Assembly (NCBI RefSeq): GCF_000004195.4
Contig: NC_030678.2
Coordinates: forward strand, 75,823,404 to 75,887,403
Origin: Xenopus tropicalis
Taxonomy: Eukaryota > Chordata > Amphibia > Anura > Pipidae
DNA: 64,000 bases
Direction: 5' to 3'
Shown here: in pieces, positions 1-63,911 of the stretch
Numbering within the stretch: the stretch's first letter is position 1
Layout: every line of letters begins with the position of its first letter
Translations under genes and position numbers: made by a program
Notes under the pieces: model-generated
Databases searched by the model: none
What the model saw: only the letters and a program-made list of their open reading frames with translations
What the model was told of the DNA's origin: nothing

Positions 1-1687
1 TGATAGGGTAGATCTAAATATTAAGAATATTAAATGTTTTGTATCCATGCACTTAAAACATTTAAAATGTGGCATCTCAAATAATGATTAGCTATAAACT
101 GCAGCATACTTAACCAATACAAGCAGTAGCAGAGCCTCAAAGAACACTGTTGTTTTCCAAAACCCTTTCAATCAAATTTCATATATATTTGGCCTTAAAT
201 ACATTGGAATTCTCCCAAAAGACATGTATTAATAGTTCTAGTTTCACATTTGTGAAAAATAAATGTATTTTCTGCTTTTAATAAACAGTGAAAAAATATC
301 ATATATGAATTCTTATATGTGTATATATTCTGGTTATAACTAAGAAGTTGCAAATAAATATTGCTTGTTATATTTCACTATTACAAGAGGTGCCGACAAG
401 CTGTGGCACAAAATAACCAGCAGGTAAGATTAAAGATACGCTCCTTTCTTTTATACTGAGCTTAAATGTAATCATTTTGGAAAAAACGCCACTGAAGTTA
501 AAGTGTTCATATATAAGATAAAAATTTGATTCTCAGAGTTAACCTTGGGGACTCATTTAACTTTATTTAGCACTGAGTTGCCCTGATAAGCCGTAAAGCA
601 CAGTAAACACAATGCTTACAAAGTGCTCAAACAATAGCTTCTGTGAGGGATTGCAAACCTCCTACACTCTGTCCTTCATCTTGTTTCTATTGCCTTTGAA
701 TTTTCTTATCAGCAGGTTAGCAGGTTTTCACGCATTTCACATATGTACAGCCATTGGGGATACCAAGGAGCTTTCATTTGAGAAAGACTAAGATTTCTGT
801 GTTCAAAAAGTCAAACATATAACAAAAAAGAAACTGCAAGGGACAACACATTCACATGTGCACCTCAGGTTTACCTGTGATAATATGCATCTGCACTGGT
901 AATTCACTTGTAAATGTCATTTACATTTTCCTTGCATTTCTGGCACAGAAATGCTTATGGTGCTAGGAACTGTGCTGTTGTACAATGCGTTTAGACACAA
1001 GCTGTGTAGGCAAATCACACAAAGGGAGCCCTGGAAGTAACACTACCTTTTGCACCTTATTGAGCAATACAGATGGAGCATGATTTGACACTGGTATTCC
1101 TGAAGCACATTGGCAGTGATGAGCAAAACTAGCATTTGTTGTATTGTTGAAAAATTCATGAAACTGCTGCTTTCACAAAATGCATTGGTGTCAATGGGAA
1201 GTTAAGGTGTTTGTTCACTCTGCAGTCGCATATACATTGCCTCTTGTTGGATAGGCTCCTTCCCAGCAGGCTACAGCTGTTCTTTATAGAAAAGAAAAAG
1301 CTCCATGTTGCCAATTTCTTCCAAATATGGACAGCTCTCTAGATAGACAGGAAGAGCTCCAATCCTATAGTGGTTAGTACGTGTCTAAGATAATCTGTTT
1401 TTGACTGGATAACTGGGTGGGTCATATTTACCAAGGGTTAGACTTCTAATTTGGGTGTGGTCTAATTTTAGCTTTTTTCTTTTAACCAAGGGGTTTATTT
1501 CTACCAATAAACTTTAAAAAGTATTTAGGTGCAGCCCTAGAGGGACATTTCTTTTTATTTTCCTGATAAATATGTGTATCGAAGGCGGGAAAAACCTATT
1601 TAGCTATTTTTTCAATATGCTAATACATAGTAACACACAAACTGAATTACAGAAGATCAAAATTCTGGCCCTAGAGTCAGTTGATAG
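1..1687. other. non-coding, nothing recognised
   Basis: AT-rich unique-looking DNA downstream of acaca. I see no exon, RNA gene or clear repeat ends. Confidence 0.5.
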
Positions 1688-1762
1688 TAAGGCTGATGTC
1701 AGACGTGGCGTATTCTTGGCAAGCGTTTTTCAGCTTGCCGAGAATACACCACGTCTGACAAA
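1688..1762. mobile_element. tiny palindromic inverted-repeat element
   Basis: The arms 1698-1724 and about 1732-1759 are near-perfect reverse complements (gtcagacgtggcgtattct / agaatacaccacgtctgac) around a short loop. The outer sequence aaggctgatgtcagacgtgg is shared with the element at 22851-23089, so both probably belong to one non-autonomous DNA transposon family. The 64-aa frame across it is meaningless. Confidence 0.6.
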
Positions 1763-2129
1763 ATAACCACCATATATAGGGATGCCTGATTTCTCTGGCC
1801 CACAAACGTGCAATGTCCGAAATTCTGTGTCTTAATGGGGATTATATACTCAAGACCCCTCTGAGCTGGCAGGGGTAACTGTAATTCCAGCAGTTGTTAA
1901 ACAATACATAGCAGCACCTAACCCCATGTTTATCTAGTTGGAAATTGTATGAGGCTCCCGTAGCTGGAGTGCACATGATGACCATTCCAACTATGTAAAT
2001 AGACACTAACCCATAGCACGTGGCTGATTCCAATGTGAGCTGAGTTGGGGGGGTGGGGGGGGCTACTGAAAAAGATCTAACTTTTCATTTGCTTTTACCA
2101 GTCATATTTTTCTGTGCACCACATAGATC

Positions 2130-2710
2130 ATTTTCTCAAACTCTTACAGAACCGAAATGATAAAACTCTGACATCTAATAAAATGGAATTTTTTTTTCCT
2201 TCCCCAGAAGAGATTTTAAAATATCAGACAAACAACTTCGTTTACAAATGTGTGTCTAATTAGTTGCAGAATTAGTGAAGCTGAGTTTCTCTCCCCTCCA
2301 TCCTTCTACTATAGATGGGATAAAGCCCCGAGGGAGAGTGGCAGAACAAGCAGAATCGCATTTCCAATTATATTGCTGAATTGCTAATTTAGTTATTGTG
2401 CCTAGTCTAATTGTGATGGGTATTGGGTGTGCAATTCAATTTGTTTTTAAATATTTGTGGTGAGATTGATCTGTTATTCAGCTGACCTGTTTTGTGGCTC
2501 TGATCGGGAGAATAACACACAACACAAACAGCTACAAAGCTGTAGTTTGTTCTCTCATCCCTCTTTGGACTGTACATGCAACAAAAGGCTTAAATTAAAA
2601 GCGTCCACTTTGATCTTTAGCTTTTTGAAAGCTTTAAAGCTTAATTTGTCCTTTCTACACATTAGAACAAGAGCATTGCATAAAATGAAACTAGTTGGTG
2701 CATTCTGAGT
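2130..2710. promoter_or_regulatory. candidate conserved non-coding block
   Basis: A non-repetitive stretch with several homeodomain cores (ctaattag at 2256-2263; ctaatttag and ctaattgtg near 2385-2415) and a TCF/LEF-type ctttgatc at 2608-2615. No transposon ends are visible. It could be an enhancer of a neighbouring gene. This is inference from composition and motif density only. Confidence 0.25.
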
Positions 2711-3101
2711 GGTTTTTCCCCTCCCACTTCTGCTTTGTGTATTAATTCTGAGTGTTTCCTGTTTGGAACCAACATCTAGTCAGATGTGCCATTTATACCC
2801 CCCTTATTTATGCTCTTTTACTTTTGTTTTCAGGCACTTCAATGGCAATTACTAATTAAATAAGTACTGATAATTAGGCTTCTGGGTTTTCAGAGCATTT
2901 CTTACACTTCACTAAAATGGATCAGTAAATGGGGTTTGAAGCTATTGGAACTGGCTAAATCCATTACTTCCTGGGTAAAACAACCCTGTGCAATTCTGGA
3001 GAGTAAAGGCCAAAATTACAGCACAATGCCTCCAGCAAATGCTTTATATATTAACAGAATAGAAAAGTCACATCAGTGACGGATAAAAAATCCTTTATAT
3101 T

Positions 3102-3134
3102 TTGGTGGTGGTGGTGGTGGTGGTGGGGGGGGGG
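3102..3134 (+). repeat. (TGG)n and poly-G tract
   Basis: A run of ggt units about 22 bp long passes directly into ten G residues. It is a simple G-rich repeat able to form quadruplex-type structure. A shorter G-rich run lies at 2046-2061. Confidence 0.85.
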
Positions 3135-3519
3135 TTAATTCTATGTAATTTCTGAATATATATTAATATAACATATTAATTGGTTCTCAATTATCATTTA
3201 TAAATGTAATTGCCACTAAAAGCAGTATCTGCCTGAATCTGCACTGCTGGTTCTGGCTCCTGGAACTGATGTCTGACATTGTTTTAAGGGCTCCTTTACA
3301 AAAATGGGAGCAATTGTTGTTCATTAAAGCTACTTCTGCCTAAATATGTTAGATGCATGTATTTGCACCATAGCACTTGCCCAGTCTGTGTGCCTATTGA
3401 CACAGGTAAAATAGCTGTTTGTGCTTATTTGAAATTTGTGCCTATGACTAAAATTTTTTTGAATACGAAACACGTCAGGACTTCTTTGTTTTAAGATCGC
3501 TACAAAAAGTTTTAGTGGA

Positions 3520-3995
3520 CTAAGGGGGCCAAATCATGAAATCCGATCATTTCTGATGATCGCAAATGTCATGAAAATTCTTTTTGTTTGAATACGAAAA
3601 TTTTGTACTTACGATCCGAAAGTTCTGAAATTTTTGTATTGAAATGATCATTTGCGAATGGCTATCTGATAGTCGTGAAATTTTCGTATCCGAATGATCG
3701 TAAACAACACGAAAACCTTTCTGACTTTGATCCTTCAGTGCATGATTTTGGAAGCCTCCCACAGGACTCAATGGAACTCTGCAGCTCCAACCTGGCCCAA
3801 GGAAAGTCACAATACCGAAGCTTGAATGAATCCAAAACTTTCGTACTCGTTGCGACAAATACGATGCGCAAATTGTCGCAAAGTACGAAAAAGTTGCTGA
3901 AATTAGCAAAAAATACGCACAGTTCTAAAACTTAGAAAAAATACGATTTTTTTTGTATTCGGACTCAATCGTACATTGATAAATGGGTCCCTAAG
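3520..3995. mobile_element. non-autonomous DNA element rich in CGTATTCG-type words
   Basis: The ends resemble each other as inverted repeats (ctaagggggccaaatcatg / cattgataaatgggtcccta). The interior holds many short reverse-complementary words around cgaaa, cgtatt and gatcg, with an unusual excess of CpG for this window. I recognise it as a Xenopus interspersed repeat from memory. The overlapping frames of 69-120 aa are shadows. Confidence 0.6.
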
Positions 3996-4637
3996 GAATG
4001 CGTGCTATTTCTCCTTCTACTGACACAGGTAAACCTTGGAGCTACCACCACACCAAAGGTAGCTATAACTCCACGACTGACACTGCAGGCTGCGTTAATA
4101 AGTGCAATATATTTGCATCTAAAGAATCCCTTTTTAAATTTTGAGTCCCAGAATTTCGAGCACAATTGCATCGGGTTTGTCAAAATGCACAAGTAGTATT
4201 GTGTGTTGTACGTAATGTAGTAGATTCCATTGTGCTGAGCATATGTGCTTGTAATTATGCTGGAATGTGTGGAAAATACTGAATTATGGGTAAGCATGGC
4301 CCATTGTGAAATCAAAGATAGAAAATGGTTTCCTAGTCATGATGGACCCTTCTCAAATGAGTCAAATATGTCCCCTTCTGGCACCTTCCCCACTGAGCAT
4401 TCTGTATGTCTTGCTGCTTTTCCATTTCCTTGGCAGTTGAATATATGTTTTCCAGTATCCTTAAATAAAGCTCACGTATCACATACTGTGTTTAAGACAT
4501 TTTGGGAAGTCAGGAAAGACAAACCTATGATATTCCAAATCTTGGTGTTGGATATCTATGTAATCACTAGATAAAGTCTCTCTCTAGTTATCCTCTTGTT
4601 AAAAATTGTATTATACAGACAAATTAGCTATTATTTT

Positions 4638-4920
4638 GAATGCTCTGGACCTGATATTTAGGTGGTAGGGACCATTCTGTAATTTGGAAGTCCATACTTT
4701 TATCATTTAAACGGAAATGGACCCAATAGGATTATTTGCCACCGATATGGATCCATGAGGTTTAGTTACCATCAAAGACAAGGTATTATTTTATTATTGA
4801 TAAAGGAAATCATTATTTATTTATTTTTTTTTTTTTTTTAATCATTTTTTGGAAGATGGCCTTCCTGTAATTCAGAGCTTTCTAGATAATGGGTTTCCCG
4901 ATTATAGATGCCATATCTGT
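4638..4920 (+). mobile_element. diverged copy of the 332-bp TATCCAGA-type element
   Basis: It preserves blocks of the family seen at 23330, 28794 and 37824: tctgtaatttggaagtcc, cccaataggattatttgcc, and cttcctgtaattcagagctttctagataatgggtttcc. It is diverged, and a T-rich expansion sits near 4818-4841. The terminal CAGGTAT is degenerate. Confidence 0.65.
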
Positions 4921-5449
4921 ATTGTATGTGTGGTATGGAAGACAAAGGTCACTGGCAAAAAATGGGCAGCCCCTTGCTGTGGGAGGCAGGCAATATTATT
5001 CTGGCAGTATTTATTTCAGCAAATTCACAACTTAACTTCACACAATAGACAACAACATTTTTGTTGATATATGGGTTGATTTATTGTTTCTTGAGGGTCA
5101 GGACTGGGTATACCAATGTAAAAAATGTAGATGTGTTCCTTATCACAATAACATTTGTTTTTTCTTTCCACGTTTGTTTTTTTATTGTTTTCGTTTCATG
5201 TTTGTTTTTTCCCACAATCATGTAATTAAAAAAAATAAAAAGCTTGCCAGATTTTAAATAGTGAATACACCCATATTTTTTTACATCTATATACCCACTC
5301 CTGACCCTTGAGTAATAATAAATCTGTTTTTTTTACATTTACATTACAATAAACTAATAAAATTATGTATGTAAAACAATATGGTGGTGCTTAAAAATAT
5401 TAACTAAACAAACAGTAGTTCTGGCAAAAGTAAGAGAAAACTAAAAAAA

Positions 5450-5878
5450 ACAAAACTATACCTCCAGAATGAATAACCAACAGTTATTATATTAAATTAC
5501 CTATTAAAGAAACTCACCAAACTGCAACATACACTGTATACTATACCAGTAAGTATTGTCCTTGAGCCACCATTTTGTGATGGGCTGTGTGCTCACACCT
5601 GACAGGAAATATTGCAGCTCTAACTGTAACAGGAAGAAGTGTGGGAGTGAAAGACAGAACTTTGTTCATTCATTGGCTGATGTGACCTAACATGTATGTG
5701 TGCCCTTTGTTCATTTGTGTGCAGGGTGACTCGTATGATCCCAGGGGATGGCCCCTAATACTTAAAATGGCAATTTCTACTAAGGGTTACCCACTGTATA
5801 TTTTTATGAAAAATGGGTTATTTAGAGGAAGCGGGGTTTTACATATGAGCTGTTTTGGGGGTATAGTTTATCTTTTAG
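5450..5878 (-). mobile_element. TTAA-type MITE, family H, copy 1
   Basis: It shares its core in reverse orientation with 28669-29455 and 61416-61915: ccaccattttgtgatgggctgtgtgctc, gtaacaggaagaagtgtggg, and cattggctgatgtgacctaac. The ends carry ctatacctcc / gggggtatagttt. The inner part near 5690-5820 differs, which suggests a rearranged copy. Confidence 0.6.
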
Positions 5879-6154
5879 GTATAGCCAATGCAGAAAAGCT
5901 GCATCATTTAATATAATGTATACAAATAAATGAGGACACAGGAAGCAGTATTGGTACAACAATAGTCTATGACAATCTAAAAGTCTCTCTTCTGTCTTTT
6001 TCTGGAATGATCCATATTCACGGGCTGATAATTAGTAACAAGTAATGATGGAGTCAGCCATTATTAATGTAGTCACAGTGAATTCCTGGGATCGCGCATT
6101 ACAAATGGTCTATTATTGAATTACATATTTTGCTAATTAGCAAGAGTAATGATA

Positions 6155-6337
6155 CATTTAACTAAACCTAGTAATAGGTTTGAACAATTTTTCCAACACA
6201 ACACCATTCCGCCTCCCTACCCGATATTTAGATTTGCAATTGTTTTCATTTAACTAAACCAAGTAATAGGTTTGAACTATTTTTCCGACACAATACCATT
6301 TTGCCCGCCCCTTGATATTTAGACATGTAATTGTTTT
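6155..6337 (+). repeat. two-copy tandem duplication, 92-bp unit
   Basis: Both 6155-6246 and 6247-6337 begin catttaactaaacc and contain agtaataggtttgaac and gatatttaga. They differ at roughly one base in eight, so it is an old local duplication. Confidence 0.85.
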
Positions 6338-7236
6338 TTTGTTTTTTTATTTCCAGACCAGGTGAATTTATGTACTGAGTGCCTGACTTTCACTAAAAAG
6401 ACACCACAAAAAGACACACAGATCTAAATGATATTTAATCCTGTTTTGCTAGTTATGCAGTTTTCCTGTTTTGCAAATTATTTCTAAGCATACAGATTTT
6501 ATTAACTGCTATAAAATCACATTTGTTCTGCACTGCTGCTCAAATTTTCCATACAGCATAATTAGTGCAAAAATATCAGTCCCTCAATGGAAGAAAGTTG
6601 CCCCCATTTGTAATAAAAGGCACAAAGTTTAGTCATGTGCAGTATCCCAATATCCCACAGTAACCTACCAGTAAAAGCTACCTGCTGATTGGTTACTATA
6701 GGTGATAAGAAATGTAGCAAACATTGGACCTTATATTACATAACCCTCCTAAAGTCTTGCGGGAAAGGAAAGCCCAAATCTCCAGCTACTCCAAACTCTA
6801 GCCTTCCCTACCCCTTCCTATTTACTATATATTATATTTTTTTTGTTAAAAAAATCCATACTTGAGCTTCAAGAAAATCCTTTGCGTTGTATAGCATGCT
6901 GCCGCCATATTGATCCCAGGTTTTCCTTCATGTCAGTTCTGCGCATGCATGCTGAGCTCTACCTTTAATGTGAACATTATGTTTGCATCAGAATTTTAGA
7001 AGGACATTTATGTGCACTGGGTTTTGGTCTGGGAGCATTTCCTTAGCTGGATGTCACATCAGTATAGTCTTTAAAAACAACTAGATTGCAACTAAGCTGA
7101 AAAGTTGTATATTATGGTGATTGGTAACTGGCTGTAGATTATTATTTGCACACAGATGTTGCTGAGGGTTTCCTTGTCCTTTAAAGGAAGTTCTATAACT
7201 GTTTCTAAAGATGGGTACGCTGGAGAGCTCAGTTAG

Positions 7237-7686
7237 CTAAAGGGGACTTGTCATCCAGACATAAGAAGCTGTATAACAAAATCCAATTTTTAATTAAATA
7301 TGAAACCCAAATAGCTTTTCCTTTAAACATTCCATACCAGCTATCAACGTATTTAAAGATCTCTGCTGTCAGTCATATACTGCCTTTCCCACCTCTATGT
7401 CATTGGAATAGCAATGATTCACGCTGCACCTTCCTTCCCTCTGTCTATAATCTCACATACACTGAGCTTTGCCGCATGTGTATCAGGTCCTTCGTGGCAC
7501 GTCATTTCCATTAAGCACATTGCCTCCACAAAATGGCACCTACTTGCTTGCAATGATCATGGAACCCACAAGAATAAAGGCAACCAGGTTTGAATCATTT
7601 GTTTAGTACAAGTAAAGATTATTTTGCTTCATTAAGGAGACAGAAGAAGCTTTGGAATTATTTCACAAGGTGACTGGCCCCCTATA
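7237..7686 (+). mobile_element. TTAA-type MITE, family K, copy 1
   Basis: The start ctaaaggggacttgtcatcc and the end ggtgactggccccctata are imperfect inverted repeats. The same internal order (cagacataa, tcatatactgcc, cctctatg, ccacaaaatggcacct) appears at 63422-63911. Confidence 0.65.
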
Positions 7687-8679
7687 AAATACACTTTTCT
7701 GGAAATGCATTTTTTAGAAGTTATTGAAGCTAAAAATGATGAATAAATTGATGAACGATTGAAAGTTGGTTAAAAGACTAACACCATAAAATTACTGCTA
7801 GATGAAGCATCCAACCAGCTTTTGCATACAACAGAAATAGAACAGCACCTACAGTGTTTTAACTTTTTAAATGGTAGCCCATTTTGAGGGGGTGAGGGGA
7901 TACTGTTTTGCTGGGCCTGGCCACATCGTGAAAGTTATGCAAAACATAAGCAATTTACATTATGACCGTAAAAGCTGCCTAGAAATGTATGTAACTTGCC
8001 CAGAAACTTACAGAACGTTCATATCAAGCTTAAGACAATACAGAGAAGCTTGACAGGGGCAAACTCCACTGCCCACCAATGAATTAAACATGTTAAGGTA
8101 AATTGCACTATATTATCACATTATTCAACTATTTTATAAACTATTTACTGTATATTATAGAGTTTATGCCAGCTTTTTGACTATAATACATTCTAAACTC
8201 TTAGAACTTAAAATACATGTAACCCCCCAAAAAAAATTTCATAAGTGAACAGCCTCTTTGAAATCTTTAAATACTTGCCACTCCTGTTGTTCAAAGGTTA
8301 ATAGTAAGGTTGCAGTGTTACCTTAATCACTTGGGGTTCCTTCTTCTTCTCTAACCCACTTGGCCCCCACCCTTAGGAACTGACTTTGGCTCTTGGCTTA
8401 CTGAGCATGCTCAGTTCTTATCAACTCAGGTTACTACCTCCCCCCTTCAGTCTGGCAGCCAATGAAGTGATGGCACTGCTGGTTTCAATATAATATCTGC
8501 TCTAGCTGTGCACACTGCTGGAAAAACTTTTTTTTTTCCTAACCTCCTCTCCTGAGCCCAGTTTAATTGTTACAGGACACAATACAAGCAGTTTTTATCA
8601 AAGTAAGTTCTGCTTGTGTAAGATTGCATTCTTTATTGTGTGAAATTTACAGTACACGTATGAGAAAAAATGGCAGCCG

Positions 8680-8838
8680 GGTGAACGGTTGGGAAAATAT
8701 GCAATAGAAATGGTGCGGTTTGGGTGAGTGAAATGTACCCAACCTATATACATGGTTCTGGTGAACAGAGGGGATATATGCAATAGAAATGGTGTGGTTT
8801 GGGTGGGTGAAATGTACCCAACCTATTTGCATGGTAGT
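8680..8838 (+). repeat. two-copy tandem duplication, 80-bp unit
   Basis: Units begin ggtgaac at 8680 and 8760 and share atgcaatagaaatggtg and gaaatgtacccaacctat. The two 61-aa frames read antisense through it are the same peptide twice, an artefact. Confidence 0.85.
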
Positions 8839-11549
8839 AAAATGTAGGGTTTACAAGTCCATTAAGGCTCTTATGGAGAGACAGGGTAACATCCTTAAGC
8901 TTGACCTTCTTTCTGGCCAAGGTGCTGCTTGTCTGAAAGCATTTCTCCAGCTCTAATTATAGATTTCTTTACAGTGATGATCAAATCACAGTCAATACAT
9001 CGCTTACACTATTTGTGCCTCAGTAACTTTGTCTCTGTTTAATATGCGGAGTTCTATGTACAAAATGTAAATTCCCCCCCCCCCCCCCCCCCTACTTCTC
9101 TGTTACCTCCATGATTATCTCTCTTCTTAATGTCTCCTTACCTCCATTACATTTACAAAATGGTAGCTCAGTGGTTAGCACATTACTGGGAGAAAAAAAC
9201 CTTCACATTCCATTTAAAAATGCCTTTTAAAATATCAGTGATAAATGCTGGTAGGTGAATATGTGCATGAAGTAATACATCTCTCTTCCCTCTCCAGGCT
9301 ATTAGATGAATTTTTATTTCCCTGTTGCTGGGGTTACCAATGCTTGTGAGTGGCAGCAAGGCACAAAACCACCGGTGAGAGAGGCATTCACCTGAGCAAA
9401 TGAAAATAAATTGTGTTTAATACTCCGTGGAGAGATGGATTTGATATATTTCAAACATGTGAAGTGTCCTTTAATTTAGTGCTGACATGGCAGAGACAAG
9501 AAACAACACATGGAAAAATTCATGTATGTATGTATTTGTCATTTCATATGTACTTATTAAATGAAATTTCAGGAACATTAAATAAGTATTATTATAATGA
9601 AATGCTGTAATTTCTTCTATTTTCTGAAAAAAAACCCATTAAATTACATGGCAACGTTACACAGTTAAGAACAAAGAATAATATTATGAGAACAGCAGGA
9701 AAGATTAAAAACACAGCATTGTTTTCAGCAGCACATTTTGATTACTGATATTGAGGTACATTTACTACAAGTAACATTGGCAATATTAACAGTTGGTTTG
9801 GTCAGTGTTCTTCTCCCCAGCCCGGATTAACAGGCAAATCACATATTAGCAGAGGCAAGTTGTCTTTTGGCCCACGTTTTTTGCAGATTCAGCTGCAATT
9901 TTATTGTCTGCCTTTTGTCTCTATCTGATTTGAGAAGCAGCTTACAGATGCAGAGGTAGTTTTAAAAATGCACTAGTACCTAGTACACTGTTACATCAAA
10001 GTGCAATTTTTATATTGCTTTTCTAGTATTTTCCAGCCAAATCTGTATTAGAATCATAAAACAGTGTAAAAAAGGCTGCTATGACTTAGTTAAATCTACC
10101 CCATTATCTATAACCACTGCCATATTGTGATGCCTGTGTTTTCTCCAGTGACCCAGGGCATTAACAGTCAATAATTAATAACATAGACTTAAGACGAAAG
10201 TAAACCATAAGACATGATGCAAAGGTATAGATCAACCTAGACTATCTTCTAGTAGACCTAGGTTTCATATCTATAGTGGGCAAGATATGGTAAGGTTTTT
10301 GACATATTATTTTCAGTAACATATTTTAGAGAATCACATAATTCCTTTTTCAATCTATAGAAGAAACACTTCAAAGCTACATCTCTGGTTTTGTGGATGG
10401 GGGAAACCTGTAACAGAATCAATAAAAACCTCCTTACAAGGTAACTTGAGGTTACTTTTTTCTCCATAGAAAAATGTACTCATAGTATGTTGCACAAATC
10501 CTTGATGGAGAAGAATCTATAAGTACCTGTAAATTGAAGCTTAGCGACCAGTGTAAGTCACTGGCAATAATAGCAAAATATTTTTTCTGCAGTAAAGGAT
10601 CGAATTCTAGGGCGGAAATGATTCTGCGTTTGCCTACAAAGTTATAGTAAGATCTTACTTTAAAAATGCTGTGAAATGTGGGGTTCCAGATTACAGAAAG
10701 TATATTGCAAAACTACAGAATGGCTCAACTGGGGTGAAGATTTCGGCTATGAAGGCATTCAGTCTAGGCCGGGTTTATTTATAATGAAGAACTGAATCCT
10801 AAATGGCATAAAAATCCATTAGAAATGTCATTAATAAAGGGTATGAAGATTCATTAATGTATCAGCAATTGAGATTTGCAACAATTCGTTAAGTCTCCCG
10901 CAGACTTGCACTGTGCTAAATGTAATAAAATGCTCATTTATGTGAAACATTTAATAGGTAGGATGTTATGATTCAATTCTGACCCACAGGAAAGGAAAAA
11001 TATATTTTGACAACCCGGCCCATTTGTAAAGGTGTCGATTGATTAAAGACTTTTTCTACCAGAAACATTATCTGGACAATCAGAAAGGTTAAATAACTGA
11101 TTGGAAAACCCTTAGATAAATTGATTTCGACCAAGGGGTAGATCTGCCAACTTTTACCACTCTGGGGCTTCAAGATGGCTTTTTTTTTTTATTTTCTTAT
11201 CTTTTTTCCCTCCATAACTTAATATGGGGGAAATGTAACATGCAGTATCCTCCCTAACAAGCTAGCCAAAGATTTATGATTCCACTAAAAGTCCCCCTCT
11301 GTTCTACCTGCATTTGCAGCTTCTATTATATTATAAGGTATTCTATTATGTTCTATTATAAGGTAAAATAAAAAAAACGTGTTTCAAACTGCGCAATCTC
11401 TGAATAACATTGCTTCCTATGTAGCTGAAAAAAGACAATTTCAAAAGATCCCCATCTTGGAGTATCAGTTTTGATGTACAGCTATACTACAATTCCATAG
11501 CTGAAAGACACCCCCACTAACCTGCCAATGTGTGATCCTCAAGAGTAAG
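8839..11549. other. intergenic, no gene seen
   Basis: AT-rich sequence with a poly-C run of 18 at 9075-9092 and no recognisable exon or element ends. It lies downstream of the probable acaca poly(A) site, but could hold a longer 3' UTR. Confidence 0.5.
9075..9092 (+). repeat. poly-C homopolymer
   Basis: Eighteen uninterrupted C residues in an AT-rich setting. Confidence 0.9.
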
Positions 11550-11954
11550 TGCAAGTAGAACAGTTTTATTCAAAATGGCTTCCTTACGTCTATATTTGTA
11601 AACCTAGCTCACCAGCTAAAAAGGTGACTGTGTACCTTTTGAACAAAGTGAAAGAACTGTGTAATACTGCAGAAATGTTTTTCTTAAAAAAAAAAGTTGG
11701 AAGTCTATTAAAAAATATTAACAAAGATGATATAGAGAATTACATTTAACCAAGCTCTCAATCATTCTCAAGGCTATCAGGCATGCAAAGTGTCTTGCCG
11801 AGTTTGAGTCAACATATAAAGTGCTACATAACTACTACAGTACAGTTTTATCATTTACGAATCATGGAAATGCAGATGTTTTCCTTGTGCGTTAACATGA
11901 TACTGGCGTTTTTGCTAAAGAGACACCAAGGCTGAGCCCCTCCAGAAAGAGCCT
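11550..11954 (-). other. acaca: probable acaca 3' UTR
   Basis: About 400 bp lie between the stop codon and the first canonical AATAAA on the minus strand (11565-11570). No AATAAA or ATTAAA occurs on that strand between the two. The tract is AT-rich and free of recognised repeats. Longer isoforms using further AATAAA sites at lower coordinates are possible, since mammalian acaca 3' UTRs are longer. Confidence 0.5.
11565..11570 (-). terminator. candidate polyadenylation signal AATAAA
   Basis: The plus strand reads tttatt, which is AATAAA on the gene strand 385 nt past the stop codon. The following 40 nt on that strand are moderately T/G-rich. It is the first canonical hexamer after the stop. 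Use of this site is inference. Confidence 0.45.
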
Positions 11955-63343
<51,389 letters not shown>

Positions 63344-63421
63344 CTGTAAAAAAAAAACAACAACAAAAAGGCAGACATTCATGAGCAGAATTTCTTAGTT
63401 TTCAGTATTCTAATGTTCATC

Positions 63422-63911
63422 TTTAAAGTGGACCTGTCACCCAGACATAAAAGTACTTTTCAAATTAAACAAGAAGCCCAAATTCATTTCTATATTAACA
63501 CATCCAAACTCATTATAAAGGCATTTAAAAATCCCAGCTGTCAATCATATATTGCTTGCCCTGCCTCTATGCCTAAGGCATAGAGGCGGAGCAGAAAAGT
63601 ATTTTAACTTTCAATTCAGCTCTCACGTTCCCCTTCCCTCCTAACCATCTAATTTTGTAGCCAGTGCATGGGCATGGGCATGGGCATCTGGTCCCCCATT
63701 CTGGCACACAAGATTTTGGGGTGATACAAAGTTTGCTTTAATAACAGTGTCCACAAAATGGCACCTGCCTATTTGCTGTGAGTGTGTAATTCCAGGATTG
63801 AAGAAAACAAGGTTTATATTACTTATATAGTGTGAGTGAAGTTTATTTTGCTTAACAAACACAATAGAAAAGAATTTTGAATTATTTCTTTGGATGACAG
63901 GTCCCCTTTAA
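63422..63911 (+). mobile_element. TTAA-type MITE, family K, copy 2
   Basis: tttaaagtggacctgtcacc ... gatgacaggtccccttta gives good inverted ends. The interior has (gggcat)4 near 63669-63688. Same family and orientation as 7237-7686. It lies in the intron just upstream of exon 1. Confidence 0.75.

Noticed and set aside
3547..3909. 120-aa minus-strand frame
   Set aside because: Lies wholly inside a non-autonomous DNA element.
1..11500. 3' exons of a convergent neighbour such as aatf
   Set aside because: I looked for plausible conserved peptides in both strands and found none I could support.
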